Shown here piece after piece: positions 9,088-17,316 of a stretch of 64,000 nucleotides of DNA (positions are counted from its first letter, which is position 1; the number at the start of each line of letters is the position of its first letter). Origin of the DNA: SVTX01 sp045660325 (lineage in GTDB: Bacteria; Bacillota; Clostridia; Oscillospirales; CAG-272). A program made the translations under genes and the position numbers. A model generated the notes under the pieces. It ran no database searches. It was not told the DNA's origin and was given only the letters and a program-made list of their open reading frames with translations. The stretch spans positions 62,001-126,000 of the forward strand of contig JAZRDO010000005.1 in NCBI GenBank assembly GCA_045660325.1, written 5' to 3'.

Positions 9088-9591
9088 ATGCATATAAATA
9101 TAGTTTTACTTGAACCCGAGATCCCGCAAAATACAGGCAATATTGCTCGCACGTGCGCGGCTACGGGAGCTTCCCTGCATCTTATAAGACCCCTCGGCTT
9201 TGAGCCCGACGACAAAAAACTCAAGCGCGCAGGACTTGATTATTGGGACAAGCTTGATATTACGTACTACGACAATCTTGCTGATTTTTACACCAAGCAC
9301 AATGACGCTAAAATCTACTATTTTTCAACCAAAGCACCGAGATGCTATACTGACGTAAAGTATGAAGGCGACGTATATATTATGTTTGGTAAGGAGAGCC
9401 GCGGACTTCCCGAGGATCTTCTTCGTGAAAATAAAGAGACCGTAGTCAGAATCCCCATGCGCGACACCTTGCGCTCACTAAATCTATCTAACGCGGTTGC
9501 GATCGCGGTTTATGAAATTCTCCGTCAGGACGAATTCTCAAATCTTGTAGAATTCGGCTCACCCACACAGTTTTCTTGGGAGGAATGCTGA
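9088..9591 (+). CDS. trmL: tRNA (cytidine/uridine-34 2'-O)-methyltransferase
   Basis: The product is a 167-residue SPOUT methyltransferase that 2'-O-methylates the wobble base of tRNA-Leu using SAM. The trefoil-knot SAM site motifs are clear: MFGKESRGLPEDLL at about residues 91-104 and IPMRDTLRSLNLSNAVAIAVYE at about 120-141. The N-terminus (MHINIVLLEPEIPQNTGNIARTC) is the family signature. The start has AGGATAAAAAT before ATG. Its stop overlaps the mnmA start (TGATG), so the two wobble-base modification genes are translationally coupled. Confidence 0.93.
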   Translation: MHINIVLLEPEIPQNTGNIARTCAATGASLHLIRPLGFEPDDKKLKRAGLDYWDKLDITYYDNLADFYTKHNDAKIYYFSTKAPRCYTDVKYEGDVYIMFGKESRGLPEDLLRENKETVVRIPMRDTLRSLNLSNAVAIAVYEILRQDEFSNLVEFGSPTQFSWEEC

Positions 9592-10661
9592 TGACTAAAA
9601 AAACAGTGGCCGTTGCAATGAGCGGCGGCGTTGACAGCTCGGTTTGTGCTTATCTTGTAAAGAAAAGCGGAAATGAGCTTTTCGGCGCTACAATGAAGCT
9701 TTATACGCCCTGTGCCGAGCAAAACACCGACCGCCCCTGCGGTACGGACAGAGATATTGCGGATGCAAAATCAACCTGCGATAATCTCGGTATCAAGCAC
9801 AGCGTATACGATTTTTCCGCCTGCTTCAAGAGTCGTGTTATTGATAATTTCACTAAAACTTATATCGAGGGCGGAACGCCTAATCCCTGCATCGAATGTA
9901 ATAAATATCTCAAATTCAATAAGCTTTTTGAGGCCGCCAAGCTTGAGGGCACGGATATGATCGCAACGGGTCATTACGCGAGAATTGAAAAAGGAGAAAA
10001 CGGCAGATACCTTCTCCGCCGCGCAAAGGACGAGAATAAGGATCAGTCATACGTTTTGTGGACGCTTTCTCAGGAAACGCTCGCGCACACCCTTCTCCCT
10101 CTTGGTGAATATACGAAGGACGAGATACGTAAAATAGCTGCCGAGCAAGGCTTTATTAATGCAAATAAGGGAGATAGTCAGGACATCTGCTTCGTTCCCG
10201 ACGGCGACTATGCTGCATTTATCAAGCGCGAGACGGGATACGAATCAAAAGAAGGCGACTATCTAGATATCGACGGTAACGTAATCGGAAAACACAAGGG
10301 TGTAATCCACTACACAATCGGTCAGCGCAAGGGACTTGGAATTTCTATGGGCAGACATATTTTCGTGTCCGCTAAGGACCCTCACAACAATACGGTTACA
10401 CTCGCCGACGAGGAATATATTTTCTCGGACAAGGTTGTTCTCAAGGATATAAATCTCATTTCCGTTGATAAAATAGATGCGCCTATGCGTGCTGAAGCAA
10501 AGCTTAGATATAAGCAGCGCCCTGCAAAATGCACCGTAATTCAGACGGGTGACGATGAAATTACTTTGATCTTTGATGAAAAGCAAAGAGCTCCCGCAAA
10601 GGGACAGTCCGCTGTAATATACGACGGCGAATACGTCGTAGGCGGCGGTATAATTCAATAA
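9591..10661 (+). CDS. mnmA: tRNA-specific 2-thiouridylase MnmA
   Basis: The product is 356 residues. It makes 2-thiouridine at U34 of tRNA-Lys, Glu and Gln using ATP and a persulfide sulfur donor. The PP-loop AMSGGVDSSVCAYLV lies near the N-terminus. The two catalytic cysteines are in NPCIECN and DSQDICFVPDG, followed by the HYTIGQRKGLG motif. I start at MTKKTVAV, because GGGAGG lies seven bases before this ATG and the ATG overlaps the trmL stop; the longer frame would begin inside trmL. It ends at a strong bidirectional terminator shared with cysK. Confidence 0.95.
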   Translation: MTKKTVAVAMSGGVDSSVCAYLVKKSGNELFGATMKLYTPCAEQNTDRPCGTDRDIADAKSTCDNLGIKHSVYDFSACFKSRVIDNFTKTYIEGGTPNPCIECNKYLKFNKLFEAAKLEGTDMIATGHYARIEKGENGRYLLRRAKDENKDQSYVLWTLSQETLAHTLLPLGEYTKDEIRKIAAEQGFINANKGDSQDICFVPDGDYAAFIKRETGYESKEGDYLDIDGNVIGKHKGVIHYTIGQRKGLGISMGRHIFVSAKDPHNNTVTLADEEYIFSDKVVLKDINLISVDKIDAPMRAEAKLRYKQRPAKCTVIQTGDDEITLIFDEKQRAPAKGQSAVIYDGEYVVGGGIIQ

Positions 10662-10662
10662 A

Positions 10663-10692
10663 AAAACGGCTTGAGATCACTCAAGCCGTTTT
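10663..10692. terminator. Bidirectional terminator between mnmA and cysK
   Basis: A 13-base-pair perfect stem AAAACGGCTTGAG/CTCAAGCCGTTTT with a 4-base loop has A/T tracts on both sides. Confidence 0.9.
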
Positions 10693-10694
10693 AA

Positions 10695-11618
10695 TTATTC
10701 AAATAGCTCCGTAGAGTAATATCTATCGGCGGAATCAGGAAGAATTACGACAATATTTTTGCCCGAATTTTCTTTCCTTTTTGCTAATTCAATCGCCGCG
10801 GACAAAGCCGCGCCTGAGCTTATTCCGCAAAGTATTCCCTCGGTTGTTGCAAGCTCCCTTGCCGTGTTTATTGCATCATCATCCGAAACAGTCATTATCT
10901 CATCAATGATACTCGTATCAAGAATCTCTGGAACAAAGCCCGCGCCAATTCCCTGAATCTTATGCAAGCCCGATTTTCCCTCCGAAAGATACGGACTTGA
11001 TGCAGGCTCAACTGCAATAATTTTTATATCAGGATGCTTTGCCTTTAAATATTTACCGATTCCGCTTATCGTTCCGCCCGTGCCAACACCACAAACGAGT
11101 ATGTCGACCAACCCCTCCATATCCTCGTCAATTTCAGGAGCGGTCGTAAGCGCGTGAGCTTCGGGATTTGCCTCGTTTGTAAACTGACCGGCAATTATAC
11201 TGTTCGGAGTAAGACTATGTATTTCGTCTGCTTTTTTAATAGCTCCCGACATACCAAGCGCGCCGTCAGTTAATACGACATCTCCGCCCAATACCTTGAT
11301 TATATTGATTCTTTCAACCGACATACTGTCGGGCATTACTATAACAGCCTTATAACCAAGCAAGCCCGCGCAAAATGCAAGTCCGATTCCCGTGTTGCCC
11401 GAGGTCGCCTCGATAATAGTTCCGCCCGGTTTGATCCTTCCCTCGCGTTCTGCTGAAACGATCATATTATGCGCAACTCTGTCTTTTATTGAGCCCTGAG
11501 GATTCAAATATTCAAGCTTTGCATAAATGCTTGCGCAAAAATTATACTTATCTTTTATTCTGTTTAAACGCAAAATCGGTGTTTTACCAATTAATTCAAT
11601 AGCAGAATTATAAATCAT
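10695..11618 (-). CDS. cysK: Cysteine synthase (O-acetylserine sulfhydrylase)
   Basis: The product is 307 residues and makes cysteine from O-acetylserine and sulfide with PLP. The PLP lysine is K45 in NPQGSIKDRVA. The substrate loop is TSGNTG at about 72-77, and the phosphate-binding loop is GVGTGGT. The length is typical of CysK. GAGGTGAGG precedes the ATG. It is a single-gene unit with its own promoter; no T-box or CymR-like site is recognised upstream. Confidence 0.94.
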   Translation of the reverse strand: MIYNSAIELIGKTPILRLNRIKDKYNFCASIYAKLEYLNPQGSIKDRVAHNMIVSAEREGRIKPGGTIIEATSGNTGIGLAFCAGLLGYKAVIVMPDSMSVERINIIKVLGGDVVLTDGALGMSGAIKKADEIHSLTPNSIIAGQFTNEANPEAHALTTAPEIDEDMEGLVDILVCGVGTGGTISGIGKYLKAKHPDIKIIAVEPASSPYLSEGKSGLHKIQGIGAGFVPEILDTSIIDEIMTVSDDDAINTARELATTEGILCGISSGAALSAAIELAKRKENSGKNIVVILPDSADRYYSTELFE

Positions 11619-11647
11619 AACCTCACCTCGCTTACTTGTTATATTAA

Positions 11648-11676
11648 ATTATATCACTTGACATTGAAAATTTCAA
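11648..11676 (-). promoter_or_regulatory. Promoter of cysK
   Basis: TTGAAA and TATAAT on the minus strand with a 17-base spacer, about 30 bases before the cysK start. Confidence 0.75.
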
Positions 11677-11723
11677 CATAAATTTGAAAATTCAAACGTT
11701 TCAAAATCAGAATACGCCCTTTC

Positions 11724-11752
11724 TTGACAAAATTCCGTAATTTGAGTATAAT
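11724..11752 (+). promoter_or_regulatory. Promoter of TVP38-family gene
   Basis: Perfect TTGACA and TATAAT with a 17-base spacer about 50 bases upstream of the gene. Confidence 0.85.
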
Positions 11753-11800
11753 GATAACAGAAAAATTTTCCAAAAATACAATTATACTTTTTGAGGCAAT

Positions 11801-12511
11801 ATGAAAAACAAAAATACATCCGATAAAAACAAGATAAAAAAGCCTCCGTCAAAGAAGCTTTCCTTGGCGCTTATTTTGTCTGTCTTCTCGGTGCTTTTAG
11901 TGATTTGTACCGTCGTGGGCGTTTTACTTATCAATAGATATTTTTCCGACAAGGACGTAATTGCCGCATTTATTAACAAGCATTATTTTCTCGGATGCTT
12001 TATTATGATCTCCGTAACGGCAATACAGGTAATTATCGCATTCGTCCCTGGCGAGCTCGTTGAAATTGCCGCAGGCTATGCCTTCGGCACGATTGGAGGA
12101 CTCATTCTCGTTCTTATCGGGAACGTAATCGGTAGCGTAATTGCGATATTATTAACTAAAAAATTCGGGCTCAAGCTTTTCAGAAAATTCTATCCCGACG
12201 AGGATATCAACGCGCTTCCTATACTAAATAGACCGAAAAGGCGAAATATTCTTACATTTCTCCTCTTTTTAATACCTGGAACGCCCAAAGATATGCTCAC
12301 ATACGTTTTAGGTCTTACTGATATGAAGATATGGCAATATCTCTTGCTCACTACGTTTGCCAAGATACCCTCAATAGTAAGCTCGACGGCAGGCGGGCAC
12401 GCTTTTTCTGACAACAAAATTCTGCTTGCAATTTACATATTCGCAGGAATCGGAATTCTTAGCATAATCGGTCTTACTATCTACAACAGCATGAAAGAAA
12501 AGAAAAAATAA
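11801..12511 (+). CDS. TVP38/TMEM64 (VTT domain) membrane protein
   Basis: The product is 236 residues with a basic cytoplasmic head (MKNKNTSDKNKIKKPPSKK) and about five to six membrane segments. The VTT/DedA-superfamily signature VPGELVEIAAGYAFGTIGGLILVLIGNVIGS lies in the middle, and the LIPGTPKDMLTYVLGLT block follows. Members of this superfamily include lipid scramblases or flippases in bacteria and eukaryotes; the substrate here is unknown. It is a single-gene unit that ends at a hairpin shared with rnpB. Confidence 0.85.
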   Translation: MKNKNTSDKNKIKKPPSKKLSLALILSVFSVLLVICTVVGVLLINRYFSDKDVIAAFINKHYFLGCFIMISVTAIQVIIAFVPGELVEIAAGYAFGTIGGLILVLIGNVIGSVIAILLTKKFGLKLFRKFYPDEDINALPILNRPKRRNILTFLLFLIPGTPKDMLTYVLGLTDMKIWQYLLLTTFAKIPSIVSSTAGGHAFSDNKILLAIYIFAGIGILSIIGLTIYNSMKEKKK

Positions 12512-12544
12512 AAGGCGGCGCACTTGAATGCGACGCCTTTTATC
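12510..12544. terminator. Bidirectional terminator of TVP38 gene and rnpB
   Basis: A stem AAAAGGCG-CGCA/TGCG-CGCCTTTT with one mismatch and a 6-base loop. On the minus strand it is followed by ATTTTTT, so it terminates rnpB strongly; on plus it is followed by TTTTATCT. Confidence 0.85.
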
Positions 12545-12912
12545 TATAGCTCGGTCTATAAGCCGGGTTCTGTCTTAAACGGTTATCAATCTTCGCTTTC
12601 CGTCACCGAAAAGCTTTATCGCATAAGCGATATGCCACCCCAAAATATCCCTTTCGGGAGGTCGGGCAAACACTTCTGTCAGGGTGTTGCTTCAAGTAGG
12701 GTTTACAGCAAACTTATGTTACCATAAGAGTGGGTGAGCTCTTACCTCGCCTTTCCATCCTTACCTCAAAAGAGGCGGTTTATTTCTGTTGCACTTTCCC
12801 GGTAGTTACCTACGGCTGACGTTATCAGCTACTCTGCCCTATGAAGCCCGGACTTTCCTCGCGCGGAGACCTTTCGGCATGACCGCGCGCAACCGTTCGG
12901 CCAAGCTACAGT
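12545..12912 (-). ncRNA. rnpB: RNase P RNA (bacterial type A)
   Basis: Read on the minus strand, this region contains the invariant RNase P elements: GAGGAAAGTCCGGGCT near the 5' end, AGGGCAGAGTAGCTG, CCGTAGGTAACTACCGGG, GGAAAGGCGAGGTAAGAGCTCACC, and the 3' ACAGAACCCGGCTTATAGACCGAG. This RNA is the catalytic subunit that removes 5' leaders from pre-tRNAs. Its length of about 370 bases and the P4-forming segments at both ends support the ancestral A type. Ends are estimated from the -10 site upstream and the terminator downstream. Short open frames drawn across it are not genes. Confidence 0.96.
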
Positions 12913-12919
12913 AATTGAT

Positions 12920-12948
12920 ATTATAACACCCAATATTTCTTTTGTCAA
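12920..12948 (-). promoter_or_regulatory. Promoter of rnpB
   Basis: Perfect TTGACA and TATAAT with a 17-base spacer on the minus strand; the expected start point fits the RNA 5' end. Confidence 0.88.
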
Positions 12949-13034
12949 GTATAATTTGACACCCACATTTGTTAACGGTGTGTTAATTCTATAATTCTTA
13001 AATAATAATTAATATTACGTTGCGGTAAATTCAA

Positions 13035-13063
13035 TTGACATTTCAGCATAAATGTGTTATTAT
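13035..13063 (+). promoter_or_regulatory. Promoter of rimO-pgsA
   Basis: TTGACA and TATTAT with a 17-base spacer about 60 bases before rimO. Confidence 0.7.
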
Positions 13064-13121
13064 TATTAGTGGCAATAATGCAACTCTATAAACTCACGTA
13101 TATAAGTAGGTATAAATATTT

Positions 13122-14477
13122 ATGAAAATAGGTTTTATTTCTCTCGGTTGTCCCAAGAATCAGCTCGACACAGAGGTAATGCTCCACGAGGCGATTTCCG
13201 CAGGTCACGAGATCACTCCCGACGAAACACAGGCGGATATCGTTATCATAAACACCTGTGCATTCATTGAATCGGCTAAAAAAGAAGCAATTGACAATAT
13301 TCTCGATATAGCTTGGTTAAAGAAAAACGCGAATCTTCGCGGTATCATAGTAACGGGCTGTATGGCAGAAAGATACGGCAAGGAAATCCTTGAGGAATTC
13401 CCCGAGGTTGACGCCGTTCTCGGTGTTGGTAGCATTCACAATATCTGTGAAGCAATTGATGCAGTTGAAAAGCAAATAAACACAAAGAAATTCAATCCCG
13501 CTAACAGATACTATTCCTGTGAGGACAAAAACACAGTTCGTCTTGGCGGAGATAGAATTCTTACAACTCCCGAATACGCGGCTTATCTCAAAATTTCCGA
13601 GGGCTGCGACAACCGTTGTACATACTGTGCTATTCCCAATATCCGCGGCAAGTTCCGTTCCCGTCCTATGGAGGACCTTATTGAAGAGGCAAAGGAGCTT
13701 GATTCCCTCGGTATCAAGGAGCTTACAATTATTGCACAGGATACAACAAGATACGGTATTGACCTCTACGGCAAGTATATGCTCGACGAGCTTATCAGAC
13801 GTATCTGCGATGCTACGTCAATTCCGTGGATAAGACTTCTCTATTGCTACCCCGACAAGATCACTGACGAGCTCGTAGCTGAGATTCGTGACAATCCCCG
13901 CGTAGTAAAATACATTGATATTCCTCTCCAGCACATAAGCGATCCTATTTTAAGAAAGATGAACCGCCGCGGTAGAAGCGAGCTCATAAAGAGCGTTATC
14001 AAGAAGCTCCGCGACAACATTCCCGAAATCGCCATCAGAACAACGTTTATCGTTGGCTTCCCCGGTGAAACCGAGGATGACTTTATAGCTCTTGCCGAAT
14101 TTATGAAGGAAGCAAGATTTGAGCATGCGGGCGTATTTACGTACTCCCGTGAGGAAGGAACTCCCGCATACGATTTTGACAATCAGGTTGACGAGCAGGT
14201 AAAGCAGGACAGAATGGATATCCTCATGAAGAGCCAGCTTGAAATCAATTCTCAGATTAATGAGTCTATGGTTGGTAAGACACTCCGTGTGCTTTGCGAG
14301 GACTATGATCCCGTAAGTGAAACTCACTTTGGTAGAAGCCAGTTTGACGCGCCTGAAATTGACGGTAAGATCTTCTTTAAATCCGACGTGAGAATCGCCC
14401 CCGGATCATTCGTTGACGTAAAGATAAGACGAATAGTTGAATACGATCTCTTCGGATTTGCTATAACAGAAAAATAA
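13122..14477 (+). CDS. rimO: Ribosomal protein S12 methylthiotransferase RimO
   Basis: The product is a 451-residue radical SAM enzyme that adds a methylthio group to Asp of ribosomal protein S12. The N-terminal cluster-binding cysteines are C10, C46 and C80 (SLGCPKNQLDTE, NTCAFIE, VTGCMAE). The radical SAM CxxxCxxC is C162, C166 and C169 in GCDNRCTYCAIP, and a TRAM-like domain closes the C-terminus. The NQLDTEVM and GKFRSRP motifs favour RimO over the related MiaB. The ribosome site is weak (GTAGG). It is followed 18 bases later by pgsA, a common rimO-pgsA order in Firmicutes. Confidence 0.94.
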   Translation: MKIGFISLGCPKNQLDTEVMLHEAISAGHEITPDETQADIVIINTCAFIESAKKEAIDNILDIAWLKKNANLRGIIVTGCMAERYGKEILEEFPEVDAVLGVGSIHNICEAIDAVEKQINTKKFNPANRYYSCEDKNTVRLGGDRILTTPEYAAYLKISEGCDNRCTYCAIPNIRGKFRSRPMEDLIEEAKELDSLGIKELTIIAQDTTRYGIDLYGKYMLDELIRRICDATSIPWIRLLYCYPDKITDELVAEIRDNPRVVKYIDIPLQHISDPILRKMNRRGRSELIKSVIKKLRDNIPEIAIRTTFIVGFPGETEDDFIALAEFMKEARFEHAGVFTYSREEGTPAYDFDNQVDEQVKQDRMDILMKSQLEINSQINESMVGKTLRVLCEDYDPVSETHFGRSQFDAPEIDGKIFFKSDVRIAPGSFVDVKIRRIVEYDLFGFAITEK

Positions 14478-14495
14478 TGAAAGGATGATACGTAT

Positions 14496-15143
14496 ATGAA
14501 TTTACCGAACAAGCTTACAGTTGTACGACTCATAATGGTGCCGATCTTTATGGCAGTTATGCTCATACCGATATTTATTCCCTTTCAGAATGCAGCCGTA
14601 GATATGTATCTCAATCTTGCAGGTGTGATCATTTTTATCGTAGCGGCTGTTACCGATTTCCTTGACGGCAAGATCGCAAGAAAAAATAATCTTGTTACCG
14701 ACTTTGGAAAGTTCCTTGATCCCTTGGCGGACAAGTTTATGGTTATAGGCGCGATGCTCTGCATCTTCCTTGCAAACTGTATGGAAGAGGTCGGCAGCAC
14801 TCCCCTTACGATTCTTTTCTTCGCGGCTCTCGTTGTTGTAATTTTCAGAGAGCTTGCGGTTACTTCGATCCGTCTTGTTGCATCCTCCTCTAAGGGTGTT
14901 GTAATTGCGGCAAACTTCCTTGGAAAGTTCAAAACAGTAACCCAGATCGTTGCGGTTTGCGCGGCAATCATTGAGCCTATACTTTGGAGATTCCTCATTA
15001 CAATTTTCAGTATGGACGCAAAGTTCTTACTTGATTTCCCGCCCATTACGTTTATCGCGACAATTCTTTCGATTTATCTTACAATCCACTCCGGACTCAA
15101 CTACATTGTCGGCTCTTGGAAGTACCTTGATCCCGAAAAATAA
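14496..15143 (+). CDS. pgsA: CDP-diacylglycerol-glycerol-3-phosphate phosphatidyltransferase
   Basis: The product is a 215-residue membrane enzyme that makes phosphatidylglycerophosphate, the first step to phosphatidylglycerol and cardiolipin. The CDP-alcohol phosphotransferase motif is complete: D57-G58-x2-A61-R62-x8-G71-x3-D75-x3-D79. About six hydrophobic segments are visible. AAAGGATG precedes the ATG. It is second in the rimO-pgsA operon. The transcript probably runs through the hairpin array downstream and ends at the U-tailed hairpin near 15.4 kb. Confidence 0.93.
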   Translation: MNLPNKLTVVRLIMVPIFMAVMLIPIFIPFQNAAVDMYLNLAGVIIFIVAAVTDFLDGKIARKNNLVTDFGKFLDPLADKFMVIGAMLCIFLANCMEEVGSTPLTILFFAALVVVIFRELAVTSIRLVASSSKGVVIAANFLGKFKTVTQIVAVCAAIIEPILWRFLITIFSMDAKFLLDFPPITFIATILSIYLTIHSGLNYIVGSWKYLDPEK

Positions 15144-15164
15144 TAAAAATTATGCCTTGCCCTA

Positions 15165-15193
15165 TGCGTGTTATCCTTAACAGATAACACGCA
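15165..15193. other. Stem-loop downstream of pgsA
   Basis: An 11-base-pair perfect inverted repeat (TGCGTGTTATC with GATAACACGCA) has a 7-base loop. There is no U-run, so it is not a standard terminator. It directly precedes the hairpin array. Confidence 0.6.
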
Positions 15194-15197
15194 CAGC

Positions 15198-15360
15198 TAA
15201 GTTTGCCCATTCGGGCAAGTGAAGTTTACTTCGTAAGTGAAGTTATCCTGCGGATAGTGAAGTTTTGCCTTTGGCAAAGTAGGCAAACTTAACTTCACTT
15301 GTGCATAGCACAAACATCACTGCATAGCAACTTCGCTTTTGCGTTAGCAAAAACTTCACT
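15198..15360. repeat. Array of small hairpins joined by GTGAAGTT linkers
   Basis: The plus strand shows TTGCCCATTCGGGCAA, TTACTTCGTAA, TATCCTGCGGATA and TTTGCCTTTGGCAAA, each a small perfect hairpin, separated by GTGAAGTT. After an outer inverted repeat (TAAGTTTGCC with GGCAAACTTA) the linker appears in the opposite sense (AACTTCACT) around TGTGCATAGCACA and TTTTGCGTTAGCAAAA. The whole block could fold into a multi-branched structure. No open frame of merit crosses it. Its role is unknown; it fits a short dispersed intergenic repeat family rather than a CRISPR. Confidence 0.8.
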
Positions 15361-15366
15361 AATATA

Positions 15367-15416
15367 AAAGAGAGGACGTTTCGGATACAACCCGATTTGT
15401 CCCCTCTTTCTTTTTG
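15367..15416 (+). terminator. Terminator of the rimO-pgsA transcript
   Basis: AAAGAGAGGAC pairs with GTCCCCTCTTT (one mismatch) across a 21-base loop that holds a smaller GTTTCGG hairpin, followed by CTTTTTG. Confidence 0.7.
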
Positions 15417-15459
15417 TTATAAAGATTTGGGCTTTATCTTTATTTTTGTTCATTTTATC

Positions 15460-15488
15460 TTGACAAATTCTAAACAATCCTTTATAAT
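15460..15488 (+). promoter_or_regulatory. Promoter of M3 peptidase gene
   Basis: Perfect TTGACA and TATAAT with a 17-base spacer about 40 bases before the gene. Confidence 0.85.
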
Positions 15489-15528
15489 AAATGTATTCTA
15501 CAAATATTCTACATAAAGGAGAATTATT

Positions 15529-17205
15529 ATGAAGGTATCAGAAATCCCATATGTAAGATACACACTTGAAGACCTCCAGACAGCGTACGCAAAGATAAAG
15601 GCTATGCTTGCGTCTGCAAAGTGTGCTGACGACGTGCTTGAAGCACATAAGATCATGAACGAGGTTGAGATCGAATACGGCACCGCCGCTTCCCTCGCTC
15701 ACTGCCGCTTCACACTCAACACAAAGGACGAATTTTATCAGGGCGAAGTTGCGTATTATGACGAGATCGGCCCTCTCGCTCAGCAGATGATGAACGAGTA
15801 TGCTATCACACTTCTCGACTCACCGTTCCGCGCTGAGCTTGAAACAAAGCTCAATCCCCGTATGTTCAAGCAGTTCGAGATCTCAAGAAAAGCATTTGAT
15901 CCTGCAATCATTCCTGAGCTTCAGGAAGAAAATAATATTACAACTGAATACTCCAAGTTCATGTCCGAGATGGTGTTTGAATACAACGGCGAGAAGATGC
16001 CCCTCTCCCGTCTCCGCGGTGGACTTGAGGACGATGATCGCGAGGTAAGACGCGCTACCGCCGAGGCGATCGGTAAGGGGCTTGAAGCAAACGCTGATCA
16101 GCTCGATGAAATTTATGACAGACTCGTAAAGATCAGAGACAAGATGGCAAAGAAGCTCGGTTACGAAAACTTCGTTGAACTCGGCTATTACAGAATGGGC
16201 AGGCTCGACTACAATGCCGAAATGGTAAAGAAGTTCCGTGATAACGTAAAGGCAGCTCTCGTTCCCTGCGTAAGCAAGGTAAAGAGTGATCTCGCCGCAG
16301 AGCTTGGTATCGACAACTTTATGTACTACGACGATGCTATCTACGTAAAGGGCACCTCTCCCCGTCCCATTCTCGATAAGGACGGCATATTTGCCGCGGC
16401 AATTGAAATGTACGACAGTATGAATCCTGAGGTTGGTGCATTTATGCGCTCCATGCAGGAAAATGAAGCGTTCGACGTTGAATCCCGCGACGGTAAGTGG
16501 GGCGGCGGCTACTGCACGTCCTTCCCGAAGTACAAGCAGCCCTTCATTCTTGCTAACTTCAACGGCTCCGCAGGCGACATTGACGTTATGACGCACGAGT
16601 TCGGTCATGCTCTTGCAGGCTACTACGTATTCAACGGCGGCGATATGAACGTAAACTACGGTATGGAAACTGCAGAATGCCACTCTATGAGTATGGAGTT
16701 CTTCTCCTGGAAATATATGGATAAGTTCTTCGGCGAGCTTACACAGGAATACAAAAAGACCCACCTTCTCTCCAGCCTTTCCTTCATTCCCTACGGCGTT
16801 ATCGTTGACGAATATCAGCACAACGTATACGAGAATCCCGATATGACACCCGCAGAGAGAAAGGCTATGTACCTCACACTTGAGGAAAAATACCGTCCTT
16901 ACTTAAGCTTTGAGGGTATTCCTTATCTTGAACAGGGTACAAGATGGCAGTATCAGATGCATATCTACGAATCTCCCTTCTACTACATTGACTACTGCTT
17001 GGCGCAGACAGTTGCGATAAACTTCCTCTTGGCTTCCCTTGAGGATTACGACGGAGCATTCAATAGATATCTTAACTTCACAAGAGCAGGCGGCGAAAAG
17101 GCGTTTGGTCAGCTTGTTGAAGAAGCGTCTATTCCCTCTCCCTTCACAGAGGGCGCGCTTGATACGATGGCAGAAAAGGTTATCAAGGTTGTAGAAACAC
17201 TCTGA
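15529..17205 (+). CDS. M3 family oligoendopeptidase
   Basis: The product is a 558-residue cytoplasmic zinc metallopeptidase of family M3 (PepF/thimet group). The HExxH zinc motif is H356-E-F-G-H360 in MTHEFGHALAGYY, followed by the third-ligand region GMETAECHSMSMEFFSW. It degrades short peptides, most likely for amino acid recycling. There is no signal peptide. AAAGGAG lies seven bases before the ATG. It is a single-gene unit bounded by its own promoter and a terminator. Confidence 0.92.
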   Translation: MKVSEIPYVRYTLEDLQTAYAKIKAMLASAKCADDVLEAHKIMNEVEIEYGTAASLAHCRFTLNTKDEFYQGEVAYYDEIGPLAQQMMNEYAITLLDSPFRAELETKLNPRMFKQFEISRKAFDPAIIPELQEENNITTEYSKFMSEMVFEYNGEKMPLSRLRGGLEDDDREVRRATAEAIGKGLEANADQLDEIYDRLVKIRDKMAKKLGYENFVELGYYRMGRLDYNAEMVKKFRDNVKAALVPCVSKVKSDLAAELGIDNFMYYDDAIYVKGTSPRPILDKDGIFAAAIEMYDSMNPEVGAFMRSMQENEAFDVESRDGKWGGGYCTSFPKYKQPFILANFNGSAGDIDVMTHEFGHALAGYYVFNGGDMNVNYGMETAECHSMSMEFFSWKYMDKFFGELTQEYKKTHLLSSLSFIPYGVIVDEYQHNVYENPDMTPAERKAMYLTLEEKYRPYLSFEGIPYLEQGTRWQYQMHIYESPFYYIDYCLAQTVAINFLLASLEDYDGAFNRYLNFTRAGGEKAFGQLVEEASIPSPFTEGALDTMAEKVIKVVETL

Positions 17206-17214
17206 TTTTAAACT

Positions 17215-17249
17215 AAAGGTGCAAAACAAATTGTTTTGCACCTTTTTTG
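17215..17249 (+). terminator. Terminator of M3 peptidase gene
   Basis: A perfect stem AAAGGTGCAAAAC/GTTTTGCACCTTT is followed by a T-run. Confidence 0.9.
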
Positions 17250-17258
17250 TCAAATCTT

Positions 17259-17287
17259 TTGACAAACCGAAAAATGTATGTTATAAT
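17259..17287 (+). promoter_or_regulatory. Promoter of rmuC
   Basis: Perfect TTGACA and TATAAT with a 17-base spacer about 30 bases before the gene. Confidence 0.85.
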
Positions 17288-17316
17288 TAATTATACTATT
17301 CACGCGAGGTAATACT

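Noticed and set aside
12524..12727. 67-codon open frame
   Set aside because: It lies wholly inside the RNase P RNA gene on the opposite strand.
15198..15360. CRISPR array
   Set aside because: The linker is only 8 bases, the intervening units are self-complementary hairpins rather than unique spacers, the linker changes orientation and no cas gene is present.
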